Below, in pieces: positions 1 to 7,651 of a stretch of 18,688 nt of DNA (position 1 is the stretch's first letter; each line of letters begins with the position of its first letter). A program made the position numbers and the translations under genes. The notes below the pieces were generated by a model. That model made no database searches. It saw only the letters and a program-made list of their open reading frames with translations, and was not told the DNA's origin. The stretch lies in contig JBFKQZ010000029.1 of the NCBI GenBank assembly GCA_041627475.1, positions 1 through 18,688 of the forward strand, read 5' to 3'. The DNA is from JBFGFG01 sp041627475. GTDB taxonomy: Bacteria; Actinomycetota; Nitriliruptoria; Nitriliruptorales; Nitriliruptoraceae.

Positions 1-684
1 ACCGCGGCGGAGCTCGTCGCGCTCGCGACCCGCGTGCGGACCGCTGCACTGCTGGCCGGCAAGGCCGGCACGGTCCACCTCCACCTCGGCGACGGCCGTG
101 CGGGGCTGGAGCCCGTGCGCCAGGCCGTGGCGACCAGCGACGTGCCGGCCCGTCACTGGCACCCCACGCACGTCAACCGGGAGGTCGCGCTGCTGGACGA
201 GGCCATCGACCTCGCGCGCACCACCGGCGTCCGGATCGACGTGACGGCCTTCCCGGTCGACGGCCCGGGCGACCCGGCCGTCGACGCCGGCGCCGCGCTG
301 GCGCAGGCCCTCGAGGATGGGGTGCCGCTGCCGCTGCTGACCTGTTCGTCGGACGCGGGTGGTTCGCTGCCCGTCTTCGGCGAGGACGGGGGGCTGCTGC
401 GCCTCGAGACGGCCGGCTGCGAGGGCCTGCTGGACGCCGTCCGGCACCTCGTCGGCGCTGGCCACCCGCTGGAGGTCGCGCTGCGCCCCGTGACCAGCAC
501 CCCGGCCGACCAGCTCGGGCTGTCCGACGTCGGGCGGATCGCGGTCGGCGGCCCGGACCACCTCGTCGTGCTCGACGACGACCTCGAGGTCGCGGCCGTC
601 CACGCGGGCGGCGCCTGGCTCGTCGAGGACGGCGCAGCCACGACCGACGACCCCTTCACCGACCCGTCTGGACCCCCCGCATGA
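1..684 (+). CDS. iadA: Isoaspartyl (beta-aspartyl) dipeptidase, 3' part of gene
   Basis: The reading frame is open from base 1, so the 5' end lies outside the window; 227 residues are visible. The protein resembles E. coli IadA, a zinc amidohydrolase that cleaves beta-aspartyl dipeptides. Visible family hallmarks are the GKAG segment (Lys21 of the visible part, expected to be the carbamylated metal-bridging lysine), the PTHVNR segment carrying a metal-ligand histidine near residue 55, and the SSDAGGS segment carrying the catalytic aspartate near residue 117. The C-terminal part returns to the small beta-sandwich typical of amidohydrolases (GGPDHLVVLDDD). The stop overlaps the start of cphB by 4 bp (ATGA), so the two are very likely cotranslated. 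Cyanophycinase releases beta-Asp-Arg, the natural substrate of this enzyme, so its role here is the last step of cyanophycin breakdown to Asp and Arg. The first metal-binding HxH motif is upstream of the window and could not be checked. Confidence 0.9.
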   Translation, partial: TAAELVALATRVRTAALLAGKAGTVHLHLGDGRAGLEPVRQAVATSDVPARHWHPTHVNREVALLDEAIDLARTTGVRIDVTAFPVDGPGDPAVDAGAALAQALEDGVPLPLLTCSSDAGGSLPVFGEDGGLLRLETAGCEGLLDAVRHLVGAGHPLEVALRPVTSTPADQLGLSDVGRIAVGGPDHLVVLDDDLEVAAVHAGGAWLVEDGAATTDDPFTDPSGPPA

Positions 685-1502
685 GCCCGTCACCCGTCCC
701 ACCGGGCAGCACCCGCGGCCACCTCATCCCCATCGGCGGTGCCGAGGACCACCTCGAGCACCGGCAGATCCTGCGACGCTTCGTGGAGATCGCTGGGGGC
801 CGTGATGCTCGGATCGCGATCCTGCCCACCGCCTCGCGGATGCAGGACACCGGCAGTCGGTACATCGAGGTGTTCGACGAGCTCGGGGTCGCCGACGCCG
901 TGAGCCTGCCGCTGCGGACACGGTCTGACGGCGAGCAGGACCGCTACGTGGCCGAGCTCGAGCGGGCCACGGGCATCTTCATCACCGGCGGCGACCAGGT
1001 GCGCCTGTCGACCATCCTCGGCGGGACCGAGGTGTTCCGTGCCATCCGGCGGCTCCACGCGAGCGGCACGCACGTGGCCGGCACGTCTGCCGGCGCCGCG
1101 ATCGTCCCCGAGCACATGCTCGCCGGTGGCGAGGCGGGACCGACGCCGCTGCTCACGTCCGCCCAGCTCGCCCCCGGGCTCGGCCTGACGAACAAGGTCG
1201 TCATCGACCAGCACTTCCGGCAGCGTGACCGACTCGGCCGTCTGCTCACTGCGATCTCGTTCAACCCGTTCATGGTGGGCCTGGGCATCGACGAGGACAC
1301 CGCGGCCTTCATCGGCCCCGACGACGTCCTCGAGGTCGTGGGCTCGGGCGCCATCACCGTCGTGGACCCGCAGGACCTCGACCACAGCTCGGTCGCGGAG
1401 GCCCGTTCCGGTGAGCCGGTGAGCCTGCTCGACCTGCGCCTGCACGTGCTGGCACCGGGCGGTCGCTTCGACCTCGAGAAGCGGGTGGCACACCTCCACT
1501 GA
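681..1502 (+). CDS. cphB: Cyanophycinase (peptidase family S51)
   Basis: This 273-residue protein matches cyanophycinase, a serine exopeptidase that cuts cyanophycin (multi-L-arginyl-poly-L-aspartate) into beta-Asp-Arg dipeptides in the cytoplasm. The S51 signature is clear: an N-terminal GHLIPIGGAED segment (residues 13-23), FITGGDQ (100-106), the nucleophile elbow GTSAGA with Ser136, DQHF (176-179), and GIDEDTA (202-208). Its length is normal for the family. The ATG at 681 overlaps the iadA stop, and its product feeds the dipeptidase. The ribosome-binding site is weak, which fits translational coupling. A general S51 dipeptidase such as PepE is less likely, given the length, the DQHF motif and the adjacent cyanophycin synthetase. 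Confidence 0.95.
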   Translation: MSPSPVPPGSTRGHLIPIGGAEDHLEHRQILRRFVEIAGGRDARIAILPTASRMQDTGSRYIEVFDELGVADAVSLPLRTRSDGEQDRYVAELERATGIFITGGDQVRLSTILGGTEVFRAIRRLHASGTHVAGTSAGAAIVPEHMLAGGEAGPTPLLTSAQLAPGLGLTNKVVIDQHFRQRDRLGRLLTAISFNPFMVGLGIDEDTAAFIGPDDVLEVVGSGAITVVDPQDLDHSSVAEARSGEPVSLLDLRLHVLAPGGRFDLEKRVAHLH

Positions 1503-1528
1503 CGCCGGCTGGGCGCGCCGCGTACGGT
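1499..1528 (+). promoter_or_regulatory. Candidate promoter for cphA
   Basis: In the 55-bp gap between cphB and cphA, CTGACG at 1499-1504 (5 of 6 bases of the actinobacterial TTGACR -35 element) lies 18 bp before TACGGT at 1523-1528, which fits the TANNNT -10 form. The GTG start of cphA is 29 bases further on. This would let synthesis be expressed separately from breakdown. It is a pattern match only; short motifs of this kind occur by chance. Confidence 0.35.
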
Positions 1529-1557
1529 CGCGGCGCAGCCGTCCAGCGGATCCAGCA

Positions 1558-4350
1558 GTGCACATCCTGTCGACGAACGTCTACGTCGGTCCGAACGTCT
1601 ACGCGCGGTTCCCCGTGATCCGCCACGTGATCGACCTCGGCCCCCTCGAGCACTGGCCCACCGGCCGACTGGGGGAGCGGTTCCAGGAGGGGCTGCTCCA
1701 TGCGCTCCCCGGCCTGCGTGAGCACGGCTGCTCCTACGGCGAGGCCGGGGGCTTCGTCCGCCGCCTCACGGAGGGGGAGGGCACGTGGCTCGGGCACGTC
1801 TGGGAGCACGTCGCCATCGAGCTGCAGGCGATCGCCGGCAACGACGTCACCTTCGGCAAGACGCGGTCGGCGGACGCGCCGGGCACGTACGACATGGTGT
1901 TCGCCTACCTCGACCGCGAGGTCGGGCTGGAGGCATCGGACGTCGCGCGCCGGCTGCTGCTCCACCTGCTGCCGGCCGATGCCGCGGCAGAGCTGGAGAC
2001 GGCGCCCGAGAAGCTGGACTGGGAGGAGGAGCGCGACGACTTCATCCGCTTCGCCCAGCGGCGCGCGCTGGGTCCGTCGACGAACTCGCTCGTGCAGGCG
2101 GCCAGGGACCGCGACATCCCGTGGCTGCGCCTCAACCGCTACTCGCTCGTGCAGTTCGGGCACGGCCGGCACCAGCAGCGGATCCAGGCGACGATCACCT
2201 CCGAGACCAGGCACATCGCCGTCGAGATCTCGATGGACAAGGAGGAGACGCACGGCCTCCTGCGCGACCTCGGTCTCCCGGTCCCGACCCAGCGCGTGGT
2301 GCAGTCCGCCAAGCGGGCGGTCCGCGCGGCGGAGCAGATCGGCTACCCGGTCGTGGTCAAGCCCCTCGACGGCAACCACGGGCGCGGCGTCAGCATCAAC
2401 CTCACCGAGCCCGACCAGGTCGCCACCGCCTTCGAGGTGGCGCTGGAGCAGGCACGCGGCAGCAGCGTGGTCGTCGAGACGTTCGTCACCGGCTACGACC
2501 ACCGCATGCTGGTCGTCAACGGGAAGCTCGTCGCCGTCGCGAAGCGCGTCCCGGGCCACGTCGTCGGTGACGGCGAGCACACGATCGAGGAGCTCGTCGA
2601 GATCGTGAACCAGGACCCGCGCCGTGGCGTGGGTCACGAGAAGGTCCTGACCCGCCTCGAGCTCGACCGCCAGGCGGAGGGCCTCCTGGCGGACGCGGGC
2701 TACGACGCGTCCACGGTGCTGCCCGACGGCGAGGTCTTCCACCTCCGCACGACGGCGAACCTGTCGACCGGCGGCACCGCCATCGACCTCACGGACGTCG
2801 TCCACCCCGACAACCGGACCATGGCCGAGCGGGCCGTCGGCGCCGTCGGTCTCGACGTGGGCGGCGTGGACTTCCTCACGGCGGACATCACGCGGTCGTG
2901 GAAGGAGGTCGGTGGTGGCATCGTCGAGGTGAACGCCGCGCCGGGCTTCCGCATGCACGTGGCCCCGTCGGAGGGCACCCCGCGCGACGTCGCGGGTGCC
3001 GTGATGGACATGCTCTTCCCGCCCGGACGCCCCACGCGCATCCCGATCGCGGCGATCACCGGCACCAACGGCAAGACGACCACCAGCCGCATGGTCGCCC
3101 ACATCCTGAAGGGCGCCGGCAAGCACGTCGGCCTGACCTCGACCGACGGCGTCTACGTCGACGGCGAGCTGACCGTGAAGGGCGACCTGACCGGTCCCGG
3201 CGCGGCACGCATGGTCCTGCGCGACCCGAACGTCGACGTCGCCGTCATGGAGACGGCGCGCGGCGGCATGCTGCGCAGCGGCCTCGGCTACTCCAGCGCC
3301 GACGTGGGGGCGGTCCTGAACGTGTCCGCCGACCACCTCGGTCTGCGTGGCGTCGAGACCGTCGAGCAGCTCGCCGAGGTGAAGCGCATCGTCGTCGAGG
3401 TCGCCAAGGACACCGCGGTGCTGAACGCCGACGACGAGCACTGCCTCGCCATGGCCGAGCACACCGACGCCGAGCACCTCTGCTACGTCACGCTGGCCGG
3501 GGAGCACGCACTCGTCCGCGAGCACGTCCGCGCCGGTGGCCGGGCGGTGGTGCTCGAGCAGGGGCTGAACGGCTCCATGATCACGATCTACGACAAGGGC
3601 GCGCACGTCCCGCTGCTGTGGACGCACCTGATCCCGGCGACGCTGGAGGGACGGGCCCTGCACAACGTCCAGAACGCGATGTTCGCCGCGGCCATCGCCT
3701 ACGCGATGGAGGTCAGCCTCGAGAACATCCGCCTCGGGCTGCGCACGTTCGACACGTCGTTCTTCCAGGCCCCCGGCCGCATGAACCTGTTCCAGGAGCA
3801 CCCGTTCGACGTCCTGCTCGACTACGCCCACAACCCGGCGGCCGTCGAGGCGCTCACCGCGACGGTCGACCAGTTCGACGTCACCGGCACGCGCAGGATC
3901 GTGGTGGCCGCGCCCGGCGACCGGCGCGACCAGGACATCGCCGACATCGCCCGCGCCGTGGCAGGCCACTACGACCACTACGTCTGTCGCGCCGACGACA
4001 ACCGGCGCGGGCGCGGCGAGGACGAGGTCCCGCAGCTGCTGCGCAGCACCCTGCTCGAGGCCGGGGTCGACGAGGACGCGATCGAGATCGTGGTCGACGA
4101 GCAGGAGGCGGTCGACCACGCGCTGCGGTCCGCCGAGCCCGGCGACCTCGTGGTGCTCCTCGGTGACGACACGACCCGCTGCTGGAAGCAGGTGATCCAC
4201 TTCTCCGCCGACGGCGAGCGGCCCGAGGGCATGGACGACGGTGGGGGTGGCCGGACGCCCCACGTCGGCATCGGCTCGCTGCTCGGCGAGGGCACCTTCG
4301 TCCGGGACCAGCGGGGCGTGCGCGTCGCGCCGGCCGCGGAGGACGACTGA
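1558..4350 (+). CDS. cphA: Cyanophycin synthetase, CphA1 type
   Basis: This 930-residue enzyme uses ATP to add Asp to the chain's backbone and then Arg to the Asp side chain, making the storage polymer cyanophycin. All three modules are visible. The N domain (about 1-200) begins MHILSTNVYVGPNVY, like cyanobacterial CphA, which supports the GTG start at 1558. It contains HVWEH (80-84), an HxxEH metal-binding pattern. The ATP-grasp module (about 215-480) has YPVVVKPLDGNHGRGV (263-278) and EVNAAPGF (457-464). The Mur-ligase module has the P-loop GTNGKTT (502-508), METARGG, NVSADHLG, GRMN and LLDYAHNP. Cyanobacterial enzymes are about 870-900 residues, so this is complete and slightly long. A paralogue lacking ATP-grasp starts 2 bp after its stop. 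Confidence 0.96.
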   Translation: MHILSTNVYVGPNVYARFPVIRHVIDLGPLEHWPTGRLGERFQEGLLHALPGLREHGCSYGEAGGFVRRLTEGEGTWLGHVWEHVAIELQAIAGNDVTFGKTRSADAPGTYDMVFAYLDREVGLEASDVARRLLLHLLPADAAAELETAPEKLDWEEERDDFIRFAQRRALGPSTNSLVQAARDRDIPWLRLNRYSLVQFGHGRHQQRIQATITSETRHIAVEISMDKEETHGLLRDLGLPVPTQRVVQSAKRAVRAAEQIGYPVVVKPLDGNHGRGVSINLTEPDQVATAFEVALEQARGSSVVVETFVTGYDHRMLVVNGKLVAVAKRVPGHVVGDGEHTIEELVEIVNQDPRRGVGHEKVLTRLELDRQAEGLLADAGYDASTVLPDGEVFHLRTTANLSTGGTAIDLTDVVHPDNRTMAERAVGAVGLDVGGVDFLTADITRSWKEVGGGIVEVNAAPGFRMHVAPSEGTPRDVAGAVMDMLFPPGRPTRIPIAAITGTNGKTTTSRMVAHILKGAGKHVGLTSTDGVYVDGELTVKGDLTGPGAARMVLRDPNVDVAVMETARGGMLRSGLGYSSADVGAVLNVSADHLGLRGVETVEQLAEVKRIVVEVAKDTAVLNADDEHCLAMAEHTDAEHLCYVTLAGEHALVREHVRAGGRAVVLEQGLNGSMITIYDKGAHVPLLWTHLIPATLEGRALHNVQNAMFAAAIAYAMEVSLENIRLGLRTFDTSFFQAPGRMNLFQEHPFDVLLDYAHNPAAVEALTATVDQFDVTGTRRIVVAAPGDRRDQDIADIARAVAGHYDHYVCRADDNRRGRGEDEVPQLLRSTLLEAGVDEDAIEIVVDEQEAVDHALRSAEPGDLVVLLGDDTTRCWKQVIHFSADGERPEGMDDGGGGRTPHVGIGSLLGEGTFVRDQRGVRVAPAAEDD

Positions 4351-4352
4351 GC

Positions 4353-6068
4353 ATGGAACTCGTCGAGGTCCGCCGACTGACGGGTCCCAACCTGCTGCTG
4401 GACGGCCCGGCCGGGGTGCTGGACGCCACGTGCGACGCACCATCGGCGGTGCTCGCCGGGCTGCGCGCCAGGCTGCAGGACCACCTCGCCGTGCTGCGGG
4501 ATCGCGACCCGGCCTGGGCGGACGTCGACGTCGACGACGCCGCGCGGACGTGGCACGAGGACCGCGGCCTGACGTGGGCCGTCAGCGCGCCGGTGGACCT
4601 GCTGTACGCCACCTGCGCCGTGCTCGAGGCCGTCTGGGCCGACGTCGTCGACGGCGTCCCGGCGGGTGCCCCGGTCGACGAGGCGGCCACCGTCGCGGCG
4701 CTGGCCGAGGCCGACGACGAGCGCGATCCGGCCCTGCTGCGGCTGCTGACGGCCGCCGCGGGCCACGGTGTCGCGGGCGTCTGGGACGACGACGAGGTGT
4801 CGGTGGGTCTGGGGCGCGGCTCGCACACCTGGGCGCGGGGCGAGGTGCCGGACCCGGGCGACGTGCCGTGGGACGAGGTCCACGACGTGCCCGTCGCGAT
4901 GGTCACCGGGACCAACGGGAAGTCGACGACCGTGCGGATGCTGGCGGGGATCCTCCGCGCTGCGGGGATGTCGCCGGGCAACAGCTCCACGGACGGCATC
5001 GTCGTCGACGGCGAGCTGGTCGAGGAGGGGGACTGGTCGGGCCCCGGCGGTGGCCGCACGGTCGGCCGTGACCGTCGCGTCGGGGCGATGGTCCTCGAGA
5101 CCGCGCGCGGCGGCCTGCTGCGCCGTGGCCTGCCGCTGCAGCGGGCGGACGTGGCGGTCGTCACCAACGTCGCGGCAGACCACCTCGGTGAGTACGGGAT
5201 CGAGACGGTCGACGACCTGGCGCACGCGAAGCTCGTCCTCGCCAAGGGCGTCCGCGCCGACGGCGTGCTGGTGCTGAACGCCGAGGACGAGCGTCTCGTC
5301 CGGTTCGCGCCCGACCAGCCGACGGTCTGGTTCGCGGTCGACCCGACGACGTCCGCACTGGTCGGCGCCCTGGCGGGAGGCGGCACGGTCTGGACGGTCG
5401 AGGAGGGCGTCCTCGTGCGGCGCGGGCCCGACGGCGCGACGAAGGTCGTCGCCGTCGACGACGGGCCGGCCACGTACGAGGGCGCCGCGGCCCACAACGT
5501 CGCGAACGCGCTCGCCGCGGCTGCCGCAGCATCCGCCCTCGGCGTCGCGCCCGCGACGATCGCCGCGGGCCTCCGCAGCTTCCTGCCCGACGCCGACACG
5601 AACCCGGGCCGAGCCAACCGCTACGAGCTCGACGGCGTCACCGTGGTGGTCGACTTCGCCCACAACGTCCACGCCGTGCGGGCCATGGCCGGGCTCGCAC
5701 GGTCCCTCGGGGGGGAGCGGACGTGCGTCCTGTTCTCCCAGGCGGGGGACCGGCCCGACGACGCGCTCGACGACCTCGCCGGTGCGGTCCACGCGACGGG
5801 CCCGGACCACTACGTCGTGGCGGAGGTCACCAAGTACCTGCGGGGTCGCGAGCCCTTGGAGGTGCCACGTCGACTCGCCGCCGCGCTGCACGCCCGTGGC
5901 GTGCCCGAGACAGCGGTCGAGGAGGCAGAGGACGCCGTGGTCGGGACCGAACTGGCGCTGCAGTGGGCCCGTCCGGGCGACGTCCTGCTGCTGCTCACCC
6001 TGCAGCACCGGGCCGAGGTCGACGCCCTCCTGCGGGACCGTGGCGCCGTGGTCGTGACGCACCAGTAG
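4353..6068 (+). CDS. CphA-like Mur-ligase protein without an ATP-grasp domain
   Basis: This 571-residue protein is a paralogue of the neighbouring CphA. It starts MELVEVRRLTGPNLLLDGP, recalling the GPN motif of the CphA N domain, and keeps GLGRGSH (152-158), which lines up with GHGRH (201-205) of CphA. It then goes directly to a Mur-ligase P-loop, GTNGKSTT (186-193). About 270 residues, the whole ATP-grasp module, are missing. The Mur part matches CphA throughout: STDGIVVDGE, LETARGGLLRRG, NVAADHLG, AHNVANAL, GRANRYE, VVDFAHN. CphA's HxxEH pattern is absent, and the YAHNP motif of Mur ligases reads FAHNV. GGAGG at 4338-4342, 10 bases before the ATG, and the 2-bp gap indicate cotranslation with cphA. 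The likely role is an ATP-dependent amide ligase acting on cyanophycin, its dipeptides or a primer, but the substrate is not known. CphA2 enzymes differ, because they keep ATP-grasp. Confidence 0.85.
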   Translation: MELVEVRRLTGPNLLLDGPAGVLDATCDAPSAVLAGLRARLQDHLAVLRDRDPAWADVDVDDAARTWHEDRGLTWAVSAPVDLLYATCAVLEAVWADVVDGVPAGAPVDEAATVAALAEADDERDPALLRLLTAAAGHGVAGVWDDDEVSVGLGRGSHTWARGEVPDPGDVPWDEVHDVPVAMVTGTNGKSTTVRMLAGILRAAGMSPGNSSTDGIVVDGELVEEGDWSGPGGGRTVGRDRRVGAMVLETARGGLLRRGLPLQRADVAVVTNVAADHLGEYGIETVDDLAHAKLVLAKGVRADGVLVLNAEDERLVRFAPDQPTVWFAVDPTTSALVGALAGGGTVWTVEEGVLVRRGPDGATKVVAVDDGPATYEGAAAHNVANALAAAAAASALGVAPATIAAGLRSFLPDADTNPGRANRYELDGVTVVVDFAHNVHAVRAMAGLARSLGGERTCVLFSQAGDRPDDALDDLAGAVHATGPDHYVVAEVTKYLRGREPLEVPRRLAAALHARGVPETAVEEAEDAVVGTELALQWARPGDVLLLLTLQHRAEVDALLRDRGAVVVTHQ

Positions 6069-6071
6069 GGT
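6066..6071 (+). promoter_or_regulatory. Candidate -10 element upstream of prcB
   Basis: TAGGGT begins at the TAG stop of the CphA-like gene, 27 bases before the prcB start, and continues as TAGGGTCG. The same octamer is upstream of pafA at 9579-9586. It fits the TAGRRT -10 form reported for high-GC actinobacteria, but no convincing -35 hexamer lies 17-18 bp upstream, so this is tentative. Confidence 0.3.
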
Positions 6072-6098
6072 CGAGCACCCCCGACCACTGAGGCCGCC

Positions 6099-6923
6099 AT
6101 GCCCGAGCTCGGTGACCTGATCCCGACCGCCTTCGACGCCAACGGCTCGTCGTTCGTCGCCGCGCTGCGGCGCACGGCGCCGGACGCTCTGCCGACGCTC
6201 CTGCGCGGCGACCTCCCGGACGAGCTGCGCGACCAGCTCGTCCACGGCACGACCGTGATCGCCATCCGGTTCGCGGGCGGCGTCATCGTGGCGGGCGACC
6301 GGCGCGCGACCGCCGGCAACATCATCGCCCGCGGTGACATGCGCAAGGTCTTCCCGGCCGACGAGTGGTCCGCGATCGCCATTGCCGGCGCCGCCGGTCC
6401 GGCCATGGAGCTCGCCCGGGTCTTCTCGATCGAGCTGGAGCACTACGAGAAGGTCGAGGGCGATCCGCTGAGCCTCGAGGGCAAGGCGAACAAGCTGGCC
6501 GGCATGGTCCGCGGCAACATGGGCCTGGCCCTGCAGGGCATCGTCGTCGTCCCGCTCTTTGCCGGTGTCGAGGCGAACACCAACGAGGGACGGATCTTCG
6601 AGTACGACCCAATCGGCGGTCGCTACAGCGCGGCTGACCACGCCGCCTCCGGCTCCGGCTCGATGATCGCCAAGCAGACGTTGAAGCGGTTCGTCGACCC
6701 GGACGCGGATGTCGGGACCGCCACGCGGCTCGCGGTCGAGGCGCTGTTCGACGCCGCCGAGGACGACTCGGCGACGGGCGGGCCGGACCTCGTCCGGCGG
6801 ATCTACCCGATCGTCAGCGTGATCGACGAGACTGGCTACAGCGAGCTCGACGAGGAGACCGTCGCCGGTCTCGTCCGCGAGGTCGTCGAGGACCGTGAGG
6901 CCCGGCGCGCCCGGCGCGACTGA
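6099..6923 (+). CDS. prcB: Proteasome beta subunit, catalytic
   Basis: This 274-residue protein is the catalytic beta subunit of the bacterial 20S proteasome, which degrades pupylated proteins. An N-terminal propeptide of 50 residues ends in HG, and autocleavage would expose Thr51 (TTVIAI) as the nucleophile. Relative to that threonine, Asp17 (GDRRAT, residue 67) and Lys33 (MRK, residue 83) of the catalytic set are in place. Other family features are ELEHYEK, KANKLAGMVRGN, GSGS and DDDSATGGPDLVRRIYP. Mycobacterial PrcB is about 291 residues, so the length is normal. It is followed after 45 bp by prcA, the usual beta-alpha order. In most actinobacteria pup and dop precede prcB; here the CphA-like gene does, 30 bp upstream. 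Confidence 0.97.
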   Translation: MPELGDLIPTAFDANGSSFVAALRRTAPDALPTLLRGDLPDELRDQLVHGTTVIAIRFAGGVIVAGDRRATAGNIIARGDMRKVFPADEWSAIAIAGAAGPAMELARVFSIELEHYEKVEGDPLSLEGKANKLAGMVRGNMGLALQGIVVVPLFAGVEANTNEGRIFEYDPIGGRYSAADHAASGSGSMIAKQTLKRFVDPDADVGTATRLAVEALFDAAEDDSATGGPDLVRRIYPIVSVIDETGYSELDEETVAGLVREVVEDREARRARRD

Positions 6924-6957
6924 GCAGGCCCGACCGCACGACCCGCACTGACCTGAC

Positions 6958-6962
6958 AGGAG
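6958..6962 (+). promoter_or_regulatory. Ribosome-binding site of prcA
   Basis: AGGAG sits 6 bases before the prcA ATG at 6969. It is among the clearest Shine-Dalgarno sites in the window and fixes the start, in keeping with the need for high subunit output. Confidence 0.7.
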
Positions 6963-6968
6963 CAGACG

Positions 6969-7649
6969 ATGGCACAGCCGTTCTACGTCGCCCCCGAGCA
7001 GATGATGAAGGACCGGGCGGAGTTCGCCCAGAAGGGCATTGCCCGCGGGCGCGCCCTGGTCGCCGTCACCTGGGCCGACGGGGTCGTGTTCGTCGGGGAG
7101 AACCCGTCGCGGACGCTCTACAAGACCTCGGAGATCTACGACCGCATCGGGTTCGCCGCGGTCGGCAAGTACAACGAGTTCGAGTCGCTGCGCGTCGCCG
7201 GCATCCGCCTGGCCGACGTCAAGGGCTACCAGTACGCCCGGCAGGACGTCGCGGCCAAGTCGCTCGCAAACGCCTACTCGCAGTCCCTCGGTGCGATCTT
7301 CATGGGTGGCGAGAAGCCGTACGAGGTCGAGCTGCTCATCGCCGAGGTGAACGGTGGCGACGGGCTCGACATGTTCCACATCCGCTACGACGGATCGATC
7401 GGGGACGAGCACCGGTACGTGGCCATCGGTGGGGAGGCCGACGCGCTGAGCGACGCGCTCGGGGAGCGCTGGCGTCCCGATCTGGACCTCGAGGGGGCCG
7501 TGCGCTGTGCCGTCTCGTCGCTGTCGGCCGTCGCTGGTCGGGAGATCCCCGCCGAGGACCTGGAGGTGTCGGGGCTCGACCGGACCCGGCCCCGCCGGAC
7601 GTTCTTCCGTCTCGAGACCGACGTCGTCGCCGGGTACCTGGCCGCCTGA
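6969..7649 (+). CDS. prcA: Proteasome alpha subunit
   Basis: This 226-residue protein forms the outer rings of the 20S proteasome, which gate the chamber and dock the ATPase. It starts MAQPFYVAPEQMMKDRAEFA, close to mycobacterial PrcA, and continues with KGIARGRALVAV, ENPSRTLYKTSEIYDRIGFAAVGKYNEFE split over residues 42-70, YEVELLIAEV and YDGSIGDEHRYVAIGG. There is no propeptide or catalytic threonine, as expected for an alpha subunit. It ends soon after the conserved RPRRTFFR segment, without the longer hydrophilic tail of the Mycobacterium protein (about 248 residues). A strong AGGAG precedes the ATG. The next gene starts 2 bp after its stop. Confidence 0.97.
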   Translation: MAQPFYVAPEQMMKDRAEFAQKGIARGRALVAVTWADGVVFVGENPSRTLYKTSEIYDRIGFAAVGKYNEFESLRVAGIRLADVKGYQYARQDVAAKSLANAYSQSLGAIFMGGEKPYEVELLIAEVNGGDGLDMFHIRYDGSIGDEHRYVAIGGEADALSDALGERWRPDLDLEGAVRCAVSSLSAVAGREIPAEDLEVSGLDRTRPRRTFFRLETDVVAGYLAA

Positions 7650-7651
7650 GC

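Noticed and set aside
6069..6086. GGTCG...CGACC inverted repeat between the CphA-like gene and prcB as a terminator.
   Set aside because: Only 5-bp arms with an 8-base loop and no T-tract; too weak to separate the two transcripts.
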